The notes under the pieces were generated by a model. That model saw only the letters and a program-made list of their open reading frames with translations. It searched no databases and was not told the origin of the DNA. A stretch of 64,000 nt of DNA, from positions 36,493-100,492 of the forward strand of contig JAFXVN010000083.1 in NCBI GenBank assembly GCA_017524545.1. Direction: 5' to 3'. Source of the DNA: Bacteroidaceae bacterium. Its GTDB lineage: Bacteria > Bacteroidota > Bacteroidia > Bacteroidales > Bacteroidaceae. The first letter of the stretch is position 1; every line of letters starts with the position of its first letter. The position numbers and the translations under genes were made by a program. Below, one piece after another: positions 16,097 through 23,926 of the stretch.

Positions 16097-16594
16097 CTAT
16101 GCCTCTTCGAGTACGGTGGGTTTCGTCTCGGCATGTTGTGCACCGATGGGTACTTCCTTCTTTATGCTCTGCTTCAGGGAGATGAGCGTCTCGGTGGAGA
16201 CAACGCCGTCAATCTCCTGAAGGTAGTCGTTGAGCAGCGTCATAAGGTGTGCGTTGTCGCGGGCATAGAGCTTGACGAGCATCGTGTAGGGACCGGTCGT
16301 GAAGTGGCACTCCACGATTTCGGGTATCTTTTGGAACTCTTCGACGACACGCTTGTACATCGAACCCTTTTCGAGCGTAATGCCGATGTATGTGCAAGTG
16401 TTATAGCCGAGGCAGGCGGGGTCAACGTGGAAGCCGGAGCCGACAATGACACCAGCATCGACGAGGTGTTGCACGCGCTGGTGCACAGCAGCACGGCTCA
16501 CGCCACACTCGATGGCAACATCCTTGAAAGGCATACGCGCGTTGCAGGAAATCATCTCCAGAATCTTTTTGTCTAATTCATCTACTTTTACCAT
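16097..16594 (-). CDS. Lrp/AsnC-family transcriptional regulator
   Basis: The N-terminal 60 residues form the winged-helix domain (LDKKILEMISCNARMPFKDVA, then VSRAAVHQRVQHLVDAGVI). The rest is the RAM ligand-binding domain (TYIGITLEKGSMYKRVVEEF, TTGPYTMLVKLYARD). Such proteins form octamers that sense amino acids or related metabolites and regulate metabolic genes. At 165 residues it has the usual length with a short tail. A possible promoter box (CAAATTTA at 16722-16729, reading TAAATTTG on the coding strand) lies upstream beyond the heptamer array. Targets are unknown; the amidotransferase-dipeptidase gene immediately downstream on the same strand is a candidate for co-transcription. Confidence 0.9.
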   Translation of the reverse strand: MVKVDELDKKILEMISCNARMPFKDVAIECGVSRAAVHQRVQHLVDAGVIVGSGFHVDPACLGYNTCTYIGITLEKGSMYKRVVEEFQKIPEIVECHFTTGPYTMLVKLYARDNAHLMTLLNDYLQEIDGVVSTETLISLKQSIKKEVPIGAQHAETKPTVLEEA

Positions 16595-16603
16595 GATGAT
16601 GAA

Positions 16604-16682
16604 GGTTATAGGGTTAGTGGTTATTGGTTATAGGTTATTGGTTATAGGTTATTGGTTATTGGTTATTGGTTATTGGTTATTG
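16604..16682. repeat. TTATTGG heptamer array
   Basis: About ten near-perfect units of GGTTATT/GGTTATA run in tandem in the leader region of the Lrp gene. This is the clearest of many short A/T-rich heptamer arrays in the window. The rest of the gap to 16832 shows only the weak promoter box at 16722. Confidence 0.85.
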
Positions 16683-16832
16683 AGGCGGGTGGTTTAGGGC
16701 GGTATTTTGTTATTTTGTTAGCAAATTTAGCAATTATTTTTCAAAGTGCAATGAAAAAAGCGGAGAAAAAGCAGCTAAAGGCGTTTTTCCCTTGCAAAAT
16801 GCAATCACGAAGCATGTTTTCGAGAGAGATAA

Positions 16833-17762
16833 TTAGTTTCTGATGTTCCTCGGGTGGTGCTCCAAGATTTCCTGACGGAGGTGGCTCTTGTCGATGTGCA
16901 TGTAGATTTCCGTGGTGCCGATGTCCTCGTGGCCCAGCATGGCTTGGATGGCACGCAGGTTGGCTCCGCCTTCCAAAAGTTGCGTGGCGAAGCTGTGGCG
17001 GAAAGTGTGGGGACTGATGTTCTTCTTGATGCCTGCCTTCTCCGCATAGTCCTTAATATAGACGAAGAGCGAGATGCGGCTCAGGCGTTTGCCGCGACGG
17101 AGCGAGACGAAGACGTAGTCCTCTTCGCCAGGCTTGACGGTATAATTCTGCCGAACGAAAAACCACCTGCGCAACTTCTCTATGGCATTCTCCCCGATAG
17201 GCACCAGACGCTCCTTCCTGCCCTTGCCGTGGACGCGGATGTAGCCCTCCTCTAAATAGAGCTCGCTCAGTTTCAGCCCTATAAGTTCGCTGATGCGGAG
17301 GCCGCAGCTGAACAGCACCTCGATGATGGCGAGGTCGCGCACGCCCTCCGGCTTGCTCTGGTCGATAGCCGCTTCGATGGCATCAATCTCCGGCAGACTC
17401 AGCACTTCTGGCAGATGCTTGCCTATCTTTGGGCTTTCCAGAAGCTCGGTCGGGTCGGTCTCCACCTCTTTCTCGATGGTCAGGAAACGGTAGAAAGACC
17501 GCACGCCGCTCAGGATGCGTGCCACCGAGCGCGGCTGCACGCCGAGGTCTTGCAACGTCTTGGCAAAGCGGTCCAACTGCTCCAGAGTGACCTTTCGGAA
17601 GTCGATGCCTTCGTCGGAATAGTAGTTGAGCAGCTTCTGAAGATCCTTGAGATAGGCATCCAGCGTGTTCGGCGTGTAGGAACGTTCCAGCCGCAGGTAT
17701 TGGAAGTAACGGCGCAGGATAGCGTTGCCCACAACATTGGTATTTGTCAGTTCATAGTGCAT
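16833..17762 (-). CDS. xerD: Tyrosine recombinase XerD
   Basis: Both domains of a Xer recombinase are present in 309 residues: the SAM-like N-terminal domain (FQYLRLERSYTPNTLDAY) and the catalytic domain with the R-K-H-x-x-R-H-Y set in GLRISEL, GKGRKER, HTFRHSFATQL, LGHEDI and the tyrosine in IYMHID. Xer proteins resolve chromosome dimers at dif during division. I place the start at ATG 17762 (MHYELTNTN). A longer frame upstream reads through A/T-rich heptamers and the promoter. A -7 box (TACTTTTG on the coding strand, 17881-17888) gives a leader of ~115 nt. It is divergent from aroQ, so this is a chromosomal gene rather than an element integrase. Confidence 0.9.
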   Translation of the reverse strand: MHYELTNTNVVGNAILRRYFQYLRLERSYTPNTLDAYLKDLQKLLNYYSDEGIDFRKVTLEQLDRFAKTLQDLGVQPRSVARILSGVRSFYRFLTIEKEVETDPTELLESPKIGKHLPEVLSLPEIDAIEAAIDQSKPEGVRDLAIIEVLFSCGLRISELIGLKLSELYLEEGYIRVHGKGRKERLVPIGENAIEKLRRWFFVRQNYTVKPGEEDYVFVSLRRGKRLSRISLFVYIKDYAEKAGIKKNISPHTFRHSFATQLLEGGANLRAIQAMLGHEDIGTTEIYMHIDKSHLRQEILEHHPRNIRN

Positions 17763-17880
17763 AAAGCCAATTATTCTTGAATTAAGAATTAAAAAGGAAG
17801 AATGAAGAATTATGGGCGAGTATATGCTTTTTGCAAGTTGTGTAATGGGGAAAAGCCTCTTTGTAGAGGTGTTTTTGCTG

Positions 17881-17888
17881 CAAAAGTA
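17881..17888 (-). promoter_or_regulatory. Candidate xerD promoter (-7 box)
   Basis: CAAAAGTA on the plus strand reads TACTTTTG toward xerD, fitting TAnnTTTG. No good -33 TTTG is found at the right spacing. Confidence 0.45.
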
Positions 17889-17932
17889 TAAAATAATTCT
17901 CAATTCTTCTTTTATAGTTCTTCTTTTCTTTG

Positions 17933-17940
17933 TATCTTTG
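17933..17940 (+). promoter_or_regulatory. Candidate aroQ promoter (-7 box)
   Basis: TATCTTTG fits the Bacteroidota -7 element, with expected initiation near 17947 and a ~40 nt leader of TTAATTCTT repeats before aroQ. Confidence 0.5.
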
Positions 17941-17985
17941 TGGCAAAAATCTTAATTCTTCTTTGTTAATTCTTAATTCTAAGAC

Positions 17986-18429
17986 ATGAGAATCCAAATT
18001 ATCAACGGCCCAAATCTTAACCTTTTGGGCGTTCGCGAGCCTGAGATTTACGGCAAACGCGCATGGGAAGACTACCTGAAGGAACTGCGTGCGCGTTTCC
18101 CCAAGGTACGCATCGACTACTTCCAGAGCAATCTGGAGGGCGAAATCATCAACAAGATTCAGGAAATCGGTTTCGACCGCGACGGCATAGTAATCAATGC
18201 AGGTGCCTACACACACACCAGCATTGCCATACTCGATGCCCTTAAGAGCGTGAGCACTCCAGCCGTGGAGGTGCATATCACCAATGTCTATCAGCGCGAA
18301 GTATTCCGTCGCCGCTCCATCATCAGCCCGGGTTGTGTGGGCTTCGTCGGTGGCTTCGGTCTGGAAAGCTATCGCCTGGCCATTGAGGCATTGATAGAAA
18401 GAGGCGGCGCGTCGAAACCTAAAGAATGA
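17986..18429 (+). CDS. aroQ: 3-Dehydroquinate dehydratase, type II
   Basis: This is a compact 147-residue flavodoxin-like enzyme of the shikimate pathway, removing water from 3-dehydroquinate. Signature segments are IINGPNLNLLGVREPEIYG (active-site loop with the essential Tyr), FQSNLEGEIINKIQ, VINAGAYTHTSIAI with the catalytic His, and EVHITNVYQRE. Length and motifs are those of the dodecameric type II class. The gene overlaps the following methyltransferase in ATGA. Confidence 0.96.
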   Translation: MRIQIINGPNLNLLGVREPEIYGKRAWEDYLKELRARFPKVRIDYFQSNLEGEIINKIQEIGFDRDGIVINAGAYTHTSIAILDALKSVSTPAVEVHITNVYQREVFRRRSIISPGCVGFVGGFGLESYRLAIEALIERGGASKPKE

Positions 18430-19052
18430 CACTCGACGAGTACATCCTCGGGCACATAGATGCCGAGGGTGACTATCTTCATGCCCTGTGGCGCGACACA
18501 CAGCTGCGCCTCTCGTACGGACAGATGGCAAGCGGTCATCTGCAAGGGCGTGTGTTGAAGATGCTCATTAGAATGACAAAGCCGCTGAAGGTGCTCGAGC
18601 TGGGCACCTTCAGCGGCTATGCTACTTTGTGTATGGCAGAGGGGCTTGAAGAGGGAGCCGAGCTGCATACCTTTGAAGTGTTTGATGAAAACGAGGACTT
18701 CCTCAGAAAATGGTTCGATGGGAGTCCCAATAAAGAAAAAATACATCTGCACATAGGCGATGCCTTGCAGCTTGTGCCTCAAATGGAGGGGCAGTGGGAC
18801 TTCGCCTTTATCGATGCCGACAAGCGCGAGTATGTGGCTTATTATGAGATGCTACTGCCGCTCATGCGTTCTGGCGGCTACATTGTGGCGGATAACACCC
18901 TGTGGTACGGTCATGTCTTGGAAGAAGCACGCGAAAGCGATGTGCAGACGCGCGGCGTGCAAGCCTTCAACGACCTTGTTGCAGCAGACAACCGTGTGGA
19001 GAAAGTCATCCTGCCTCTCCGCGACGGCCTCACCATCATCAGGGTTCTTTGA
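18426..19052 (+). CDS. SAM-dependent O-methyltransferase (caffeoyl-CoA type)
   Basis: A 208-residue class I methyltransferase with SAM-binding motif I VLELGTFSGYATL, the acidic strand HTFEVFDENE, the metal/catalytic motif FAFIDADKREY and VADNTLWYG. These match the family of small cation-dependent O-methyltransferases common in bacteria and often next to aroQ. The substrate is unknown; catechol-like hydroxyls are the family norm. Coupled to aroQ by a 4 nt overlap and ends 13 nt before the converging lipoprotein gene. Confidence 0.87.
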   Translation: MTLDEYILGHIDAEGDYLHALWRDTQLRLSYGQMASGHLQGRVLKMLIRMTKPLKVLELGTFSGYATLCMAEGLEEGAELHTFEVFDENEDFLRKWFDGSPNKEKIHLHIGDALQLVPQMEGQWDFAFIDADKREYVAYYEMLLPLMRSGGYIVADNTLWYGHVLEEARESDVQTRGVQAFNDLVAADNRVEKVILPLRDGLTIIRVL

Positions 19053-19065
19053 CGGGGGAGCTTTC

Positions 19066-19293
19066 CTACTCCTGCACCTTCTCCATTCTTCGGACTGGCG
19101 GCACTCCGTAGAGGAGTCTGATTCGGTCAACAGGCTCTTCTTTCTCGATAACTTCTGCTGGCGGAGGGCCATAAAGCACCAGCTGCTCTTCTGCCTGCTG
19201 CACGTTCTTTGCTGTCTTGCAGGAGCCGAAGCCCAGCAGGGTGATGAACGAGCCTAACAGCAGGTTCCAGAATGAATAAAACTTCTTTGCCAT
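19066..19293 (-). CDS. Small lipoprotein of a radical SAM/lipoprotein system (75 residues)
   Basis: The N-terminus is a lipoprotein signal (LLLGSFITLLGFGSC, lipid-accepting Cys 25). The mature part is ~50 residues, charged, and contains the motif LYG-x-PP twice: VLYGPPPAEV and LLYGVPPVRR. The segment LLLGSFITLLGF is identical in the neighbouring 52-residue protein at 19308. I recall a family pair in Bacteroides and Prevotella (TIGR04133 for the enzyme, TIGR04134 for the lipoprotein) described as an rSAM/lipoprotein system, and this fits it. The tyrosine, glycine or proline region may be the site changed by the radical SAM enzyme encoded upstream; this is inference. It is the last gene of the leftward operon. 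Confidence 0.75.
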   Translation of the reverse strand: MAKKFYSFWNLLLGSFITLLGFGSCKTAKNVQQAEEQLVLYGPPPAEVIEKEEPVDRIRLLYGVPPVRRMEKVQE

Positions 19294-19307
19294 AGTCGTT
19301 CTTGTTG

Positions 19308-19466
19308 TTATTTTGTACCAGAGGAAGGCTCTTGAACTGTTGTTGGAGGTGGTCCGTAAAGTACTCCTGGCTCATTTTCATCTTCCTTTGTGCATGCACT
19401 GAAGCCCAGCAGAGTAATGAACGAGCCTAAGAGCAGCCGCCAAACAGTGTTAATCTTTTTTGCCAT
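19308..19466 (-). CDS. Second small lipoprotein of the radical SAM/lipoprotein system (52 residues)
   Basis: A short frame from ATG 19466 to TAA 19308-19310 encodes 52 residues: lipoprotein signal MAKKINTVWRLLLGSFITLL then GFSAC, followed by an acidic stretch and one copy of VLYGPPPTTV. It is a clear paralogue of the 75-residue protein downstream, sharing LLLGSFITLLGF and LYGPPP, with the second motif copy missing. The two lie in tandem, 14 nt apart, directly after the radical SAM gene. Short length makes it easy to miss in automated annotation. The conserved signal and motif leave little doubt that it is a real gene. Confidence 0.8.
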   Translation of the reverse strand: MAKKINTVWRLLLGSFITLLGFSACTKEDENEPGVLYGPPPTTVQEPSSGTK

Positions 19467-19496
19467 AATATCATTTTCTATTTAATCATTTACCAT

Positions 19497-20618
19497 TTAC
19501 TGTTTCGGGCACTCCCCCAAAGGGGGAGCGGGGAGGGGGCTTCTCATCCTTTCCATGTGACACAATAGAAGCCTTCCGTCGTTGTCACGCAGATGGAGGC
19601 CGCCGCCTTCGCAGTAACGCCAATAGCGGCAGTCCTTGCAGTCGTCGCGTTTCATCCAATCGTGGTTGCGGTGCGGAAGGAAGCGATGCTCCCAGACATC
19701 CATGAAGTCGTCCTCGTAGATGTTGCCCTGCTTGTAGTTGTGGCGAATGCTGGTGCAGGCGCTGATGCTACCATCCACAAGCACCGAAGCCACCGTCACG
19801 CCTGCCGCGCAACGGAACATCCAGTCGCGCACGTCGCCCTCGTACGGCCCAAGGAAGCCTTCGCAGCCGTAGGAGGCATGAATCCTACCCTCCAGACGTG
19901 TCCGGCGGATGAAGTCGAGTAATCCCTTCAGCTGCTCGCCTGTGAGCTGAAGGTCTTTGTCCTGAGCGCCCCGCCCCACAGGGAAGATGGTCGCTAAGCG
20001 CCAGTCTGTAACGCCTTTCTCTATAAGGAAGTCCCGCAGCTGCGGCAAAGTGTTGTAGTTGTGCTGATGCACGACAGTCATCACGTCATAGGCAATCGTC
20101 CTGTCCGCCACAATCATGTCAATGGCTTGGCTTGCCATGCGGAAACAATCGGGATGGCGCCGCAGCCAGGTGTGCTGTTCTTCCAGTCCGTCGAGGCTGA
20201 CCGTAATGGAGCAGAGGCCGGCATCCTTCAGCTTTCGGAACATTTCGAGAGTAAGGTAGAGGCCGTTCGTCACCATTCCCCAGGGGAAGCCTCTGTCCGC
20301 GATGCCTTGGGCGCACTCCACCACGTCCTCCCTGACCAGCGGTTCGCCGCCACCAAGGATGATGAAGACCTCGCTGGGCTTCCTCTTCGTGGCGATGTTG
20401 TCGAGCACACGGAAGAAGTCCTCCTTAGGCATATCAAAGACCCTCTCGGGTGGGTCTTTCCGGCAGTCGCTGCCACAGTGTCGGCAGTAGATGTTGCAGC
20501 GCACCGTGCTCTCCCAAAACACCTGTCTGAGCGGATGTTCCCGTCGCAGGTTCTTGTTGAGCTGTCGTGCCGCCTCAAGTGCCAACGTCCTGCGGATGCC
20601 TAATTTCTCTGTTTTCAT
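19497..20618 (-). CDS. Radical SAM/SPASM enzyme of the rSAM/lipoprotein type
   Basis: The radical SAM cluster motif is CNIYCRHC (CxxxCxxC) at residues ~42-49, followed by GGGEPLVRED and VSLDGLEEQHTWLR. The C-terminal SPASM region has spaced cysteines (CAAGVTVASV, ACTS, CKDCRYWRYC) for extra Fe-S clusters, as in enzymes that modify peptides. The two small lipoprotein genes that follow are the likely substrates. The gene overlaps the SpoIIE-type phosphatase gene by 4 nt. The last ~15 residues (RSPLPAPPLGECPKQ) come from a GC-rich palindromic element (19511-19540) close to the stop, so the native C-terminus has been replaced or extended. The 373-residue length is otherwise normal for SPASM proteins. 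Confidence 0.87.
   Translation of the reverse strand: MKTEKLGIRRTLALEAARQLNKNLRREHPLRQVFWESTVRCNIYCRHCGSDCRKDPPERVFDMPKEDFFRVLDNIATKRKPSEVFIILGGGEPLVREDVVECAQGIADRGFPWGMVTNGLYLTLEMFRKLKDAGLCSITVSLDGLEEQHTWLRRHPDCFRMASQAIDMIVADRTIAYDVMTVVHQHNYNTLPQLRDFLIEKGVTDWRLATIFPVGRGAQDKDLQLTGEQLKGLLDFIRRTRLEGRIHASYGCEGFLGPYEGDVRDWMFRCAAGVTVASVLVDGSISACTSIRHNYKQGNIYEDDFMDVWEHRFLPHRNHDWMKRDDCKDCRYWRYCEGGGLHLRDNDGRLLLCHMERMRSPLPAPPLGECPKQ
19511..19540 (-). repeat. GC-rich palindromic element at the 3' end of the radical SAM gene
   Basis: ACTCCCCCAAAGGGGGAG followed by CGGGGAGGGGGC; same family as 11086. It supplies the terminal residues of the enzyme, 13 nt upstream of its stop. Confidence 0.72.
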
Positions 20619-22423
20619 GCCTTGCCTCCAACATCCTTTTTGAATTGTATGGCGAGCATCGTGAGGTCATCGCTCTGCTCTGCGCTGGCAACAAACTGGT
20701 GCAAAGCCTCTGTTTGAAGCTTGATGAGGGTTTCCGTGTTACAGGGTTCGCCAGTGCGGAGTGTCTGCTGTGCGGTTTTGACCATACGTTGCTTGCCAAA
20801 CTGGTCGTGCGAACGGTTCTCGGCTTCTGTCAGTCCGTCGGTGTATAGGAAGATGACGGTGCCAGGGTAGATAAGCGTTTCCTGGCCTTCGTAGTTCCAT
20901 CCCGGCATGAGACCAATGGGGATATTATTCTTGGTGGGTAACAGTCCGACGCTTTTGCCTACGAGTAGCGGCTCTTCGTGACCGGCATTGCAGTAGCGCA
21001 GCTGTCCCGTTGTGAGGTCGAGCACCCCAACAAAGAGAGTGACGAACATGTCCGACTCGTTCATGTCTGCGATTGCCTCGTTCATCGCCGTAACAATGGT
21101 TTCGGGCTGGTCTTCGTGAGCCGACACGGAACGGAAGAGGCTTCGCGTCACGGCCATCACGAGCGAGGCGGGAACGCCTTTCCCCGCCACGTCGCCTATG
21201 CAGAAGAAGAGCTTTTCGTCGCGTATGTGGAAGTCGTAGAGGTCGCCTCCGACTTCCTTCGCCGGAACGAGCAAGGCGTAGATGCCTACATCGTCTCGCT
21301 CTGGGTAGGGCGGGAAGGTCTTTGGCAACATGCTCTCTTGGATGGTTCGGGCTACACGCAGTTCGCTGTCTATGCGCTCCTTTTCGGTCGTTGCCCTCTG
21401 GAGCGAACGTGCGCTGCGGGCGGCGCGGTAGATGATATAGCCCAGCAGCACCAAGCCTGCCAGCATGAGCAGTGACAGGTAGAGGCTCACCTCTCGCAAT
21501 TCAGCATAGATTTCCCTCTTGTTGCAAACGACGGACATCGACCAGCCCGTCTCGCCATCGACAGGAGCATAGAAGACGCTGACTTCCTCGCCGCCCAAGT
21601 CTGTGATGTCCTGGTGTCCGCTCGCACCGCTCATCTGTTGCCTGTTGATGTAGCGGGTGGTGGTGTCGGTCGAGGAGGCTGTGATTTCCTGTATGGTGCT
21701 GCGCATGATGAGGCTTTCGTCGGGACCGACCATCACCTTGCCGGTGCGCGAGATGACCACGTTATAGCTGGAGGGATAGATTTGGTTGGCGTTGATGACG
21801 CTGGATAGCCAGTTGAGCGAAACGTCGGCACCAAGCAGGGCAACCGTCTCTCCCTTGCTGTCGTGCACGGGGATGGTGTAGGTGCAGAGCATCATCTTTG
21901 CCCCTGCGTTGTCGTAGTAGGGTTCGCTCCACCTGCCGCGTCCGGCGCGGATGCCATTTTGGTAGAACTCCGCCTCTAAGTAGTTGTGCGAGGCACTGCC
22001 TATCTGCGCCTCCTCTATCGTGCCGTCGGAACGTCGTGCCACGTATGGCTCGAACCAGTGTCCCTTCTGCGGATAGTAGTCGGCACGAAACATCAGTCCT
22101 GCGCCCACGATGGTTGGGTTCTGCTCCACCATCCTGCGGCATGCGGCATAGAGCGAATCTGGCTGGTCGAGGCTGCGTTCTGCCGCCCAAAGGGTGTTGC
22201 TGATGGCTGTCTCCACAGCAACCATCACCTTCTGAATCTCCAGATTCTTTACGCGCAGCTCTGTCTCGGCTCTGTGCTCCACCTCTTCGCGAATGCCCTT
22301 GCGGGCAAACATGTACTCTACGATAAAGATAAGCTCCAGCAGCACAGCTACGGTCACAATGATGGCTACGCTCGACTTGGAGCGCAATGCCTCTGGCCAA
22401 AGCTTCTTCAGGATAGTGTTCAT
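20615..22423 (-). CDS. Membrane sensor with SpoIIE-type PP2C phosphatase domain
   Basis: Residues ~18-40 and ~332-350 are membrane helices enclosing a ~290-residue periplasmic sensor region that looks like a double Cache domain (WFEPYVARRSDGTI, ALLGADVSLNWLSS). The cytoplasmic C-terminus is a PPM/SpoIIE serine phosphatase with VGGDLYDFHI, IGDVAGKGVPASLVMA, NAGHEEPLLV, LYTDGLTEAEN and EQSDDLTMLAIQF holding the metal-binding Asp residues. Such enzymes dephosphorylate STAS-domain anti-anti-sigma proteins in partner-switching cascades. The gene just upstream encodes a STAS protein, overlapping by 4 nt, so it is the obvious substrate. The signal that the sensor reads is unknown. Confidence 0.88.
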   Translation of the reverse strand: MNTILKKLWPEALRSKSSVAIIVTVAVLLELIFIVEYMFARKGIREEVEHRAETELRVKNLEIQKVMVAVETAISNTLWAAERSLDQPDSLYAACRRMVEQNPTIVGAGLMFRADYYPQKGHWFEPYVARRSDGTIEEAQIGSASHNYLEAEFYQNGIRAGRGRWSEPYYDNAGAKMMLCTYTIPVHDSKGETVALLGADVSLNWLSSVINANQIYPSSYNVVISRTGKVMVGPDESLIMRSTIQEITASSTDTTTRYINRQQMSGASGHQDITDLGGEEVSVFYAPVDGETGWSMSVVCNKREIYAELREVSLYLSLLMLAGLVLLGYIIYRAARSARSLQRATTEKERIDSELRVARTIQESMLPKTFPPYPERDDVGIYALLVPAKEVGGDLYDFHIRDEKLFFCIGDVAGKGVPASLVMAVTRSLFRSVSAHEDQPETIVTAMNEAIADMNESDMFVTLFVGVLDLTTGQLRYCNAGHEEPLLVGKSVGLLPTKNNIPIGLMPGWNYEGQETLIYPGTVIFLYTDGLTEAENRSHDQFGKQRMVKTAQQTLRTGEPCNTETLIKLQTEALHQFVASAEQSDDLTMLAIQFKKDVGGKA

Positions 22424-23670
22424 AATGTCCAGTTAGCGAACGTCTTGCAGATGTCCATAATATAGTCAAAGCGTTTGGCTATGCGTTCGCCGAACGCTGC
22501 CTGGCATTCCTGTATCACCGATTCGGGGAAAGAATCGGAGAGCGAGAGCCATGTGAAGTTCCTGACGCACGACACCACCTCTATCTGTGCCTTCCGCTCT
22601 GCAACCACATCGGCTGACAGACCCTCGAAGTAATAGTCGATTGCCCGGTTCCAAAACCTTTGTCCCAATTCTCGCGGAATGCCAATAATCTTCTCATAGT
22701 CGCCAATGAGACTCACCATCGACGAGTAGGCATGACCCAAGTCGAGCAGCGGGTGTCCGTAGCCTATCTCGCCCATGTCGATGAGCATCAGTTGGTTCTC
22801 CTGCTGGTTGTCAAACATCGCTTCGCCGCCTTGCACCATCGCGTTCTTCGTCTGCAAGTCGAGGTGGAGCAGGCGGTTCCCCTGAGGGATGCTGTCGATG
22901 ATGTGGAGCAGCATGTCGGTATGCTCCTTCGGGAAGTAGCGGCGGATGTGCTCTATCTGCTGGCGTTCGCGCTCTATGGCAGACGGCACATTACCTCCCT
23001 CGGGAACTTCTATCTGGTGCAGCTCGAAGAGGAGGTCGGCATACATCCTTGCGCAGGCATCCAGCTCTTTCGGATGCTGTTTCAGATATGTGCTCAACGT
23101 CTTAGCCTTCAGCAGTTCATAGACCAGACCGTAGCACTCACGACTCCCCTCTGTCTCCCCCGAGGGGGCAACCTTTACCACATCGAACGAGATGGCGGTG
23201 GGCATACCCAGCACGAAGGCTTCTTTCGAGAGGGTTATCTCGCGGCGCACCTCATCCATCGTGGTGCCTTCGCGAAACACCTTGATGATGGTGTCGCCGT
23301 CCAGTCTATACACCTTCCCCACGCCACCGATGCCGATAAGCCTGCAACCCTCCACGCTCAGCCTTCGCATGGCTCGCTCCACGGTCATGATTTTCGTGAA
23401 CCCTGTCGTTTCAAGTACTTCATAGACCTGCGGCTGGACATCAATCACGCGGAAACCTTTGTAGCGCTTCGCCAGCGAGAGCAGGATGCGCAGCCCCGAG
23501 CTTGAGATGTATTCCAAGCGCGAGGCATCGCAGGTTAGCAAATCAACCACGCCAATCCTGTGCAGTTCACTGTTTATCTTGGCGTTCGTTTCGGCTGATG
23601 TTGCCGTGTCCAAGCGTCCTACAAGGCGTATTGTCACCTTGCGGTCATCGTTCTCCAATTCACAAGTCAT
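22420..23670 (-). CDS. STAS domain fused to an APH/choline-kinase-like kinase
   Basis: Residues 1-~105 are a STAS (anti-sigma factor antagonist) domain with the phosphorylation-site segment EYISSSGLRIL. Residues ~110-416 are a small-molecule or protein kinase-like domain of the aminoglycoside-phosphotransferase type: GIGGVGKVYRL, catalytic HLDLQTKNAMV (HxD-x4-N) and metal-binding LIDMGEIGYG. I recall a paralogous APH-like family (TIGR02172) with this arrangement. The fusion suggests that phosphorylation state of the STAS part is set by its own kinase and reset by the SpoIIE-type phosphatase encoded next. Residues ~166-176 (APSGETEGSRE) come from a GC-rich palindromic element at 23143-23173, inserted between a conserved VVKV and CYGLVYELL. 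It is the first gene of the operon. Confidence 0.82.
   Translation of the reverse strand: MTCELENDDRKVTIRLVGRLDTATSAETNAKINSELHRIGVVDLLTCDASRLEYISSSGLRILLSLAKRYKGFRVIDVQPQVYEVLETTGFTKIMTVERAMRRLSVEGCRLIGIGGVGKVYRLDGDTIIKVFREGTTMDEVRREITLSKEAFVLGMPTAISFDVVKVAPSGETEGSRECYGLVYELLKAKTLSTYLKQHPKELDACARMYADLLFELHQIEVPEGGNVPSAIERERQQIEHIRRYFPKEHTDMLLHIIDSIPQGNRLLHLDLQTKNAMVQGGEAMFDNQQENQLMLIDMGEIGYGHPLLDLGHAYSSMVSLIGDYEKIIGIPRELGQRFWNRAIDYYFEGLSADVVAERKAQIEVVSCVRNFTWLSLSDSFPESVIQECQAAFGERIAKRFDYIMDICKTFANWTL
23143..23173 (-). repeat. GC-rich palindromic element in the STAS-kinase gene
   Basis: ACTCCCCTCTG then CTCCCCCGAGGGGGCAACC; a weaker member of the family at 11086. In frame, encoding APSGETEGSRE. 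Confidence 0.6.
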
Positions 23671-23730
23671 AGTTCAAGATTACGGAGCACCAGAAAGGCG
23701 CGGAAGTTATGATTTTGACGTTTCGTGTCG

Positions 23731-23761
23731 CAAAGTTACGATTTAGTGGGCAAAAAGCAAA
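23731..23761 (-). promoter_or_regulatory. Promoter of the STAS-kinase/phosphatase/rSAM/lipoprotein operon
   Basis: Read on the minus strand, TTTG (23758-23761), 19 nt spacer, TAACTTTG (23731-23738): a full match to the Bacteroidota housekeeping promoter. Initiation near 23724 gives a ~55 nt leader before the STAS-kinase start at 23670. The remaining gap to 23926 shows a possible stem GGCGGCA/TGCCGCC around 23850-23886 and nothing else clear. Confidence 0.8.
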
Positions 23762-23926
23762 GGAAAAGGCTGTTTTTCTTTCTTTTCCCGAAGAAAAGCA
23801 GGTTCCTTGTAGCCAAAGCCACCCCTGCAGAGCAAGCGGAAAAAACATGGCGGCAAGCCTGCCTTGATGATGCAGACCTGCCGCCAGTACCCTATAGAGG
23901 AAGACTCTTAGCCTTTTCCCCTTCGG

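Noticed and set aside
16604-16682. Heptamer array as an origin (iteron) or CRISPR
   Set aside because: No replication gene nearby and the same kind of array recurs at many gene junctions, so it is a dispersed simple repeat.
16833-17762. XerD as the integrase of a mobile element
   Set aside because: Motifs and length are those of chromosomal XerD, no attachment repeats are seen, and the neighbours are housekeeping genes.
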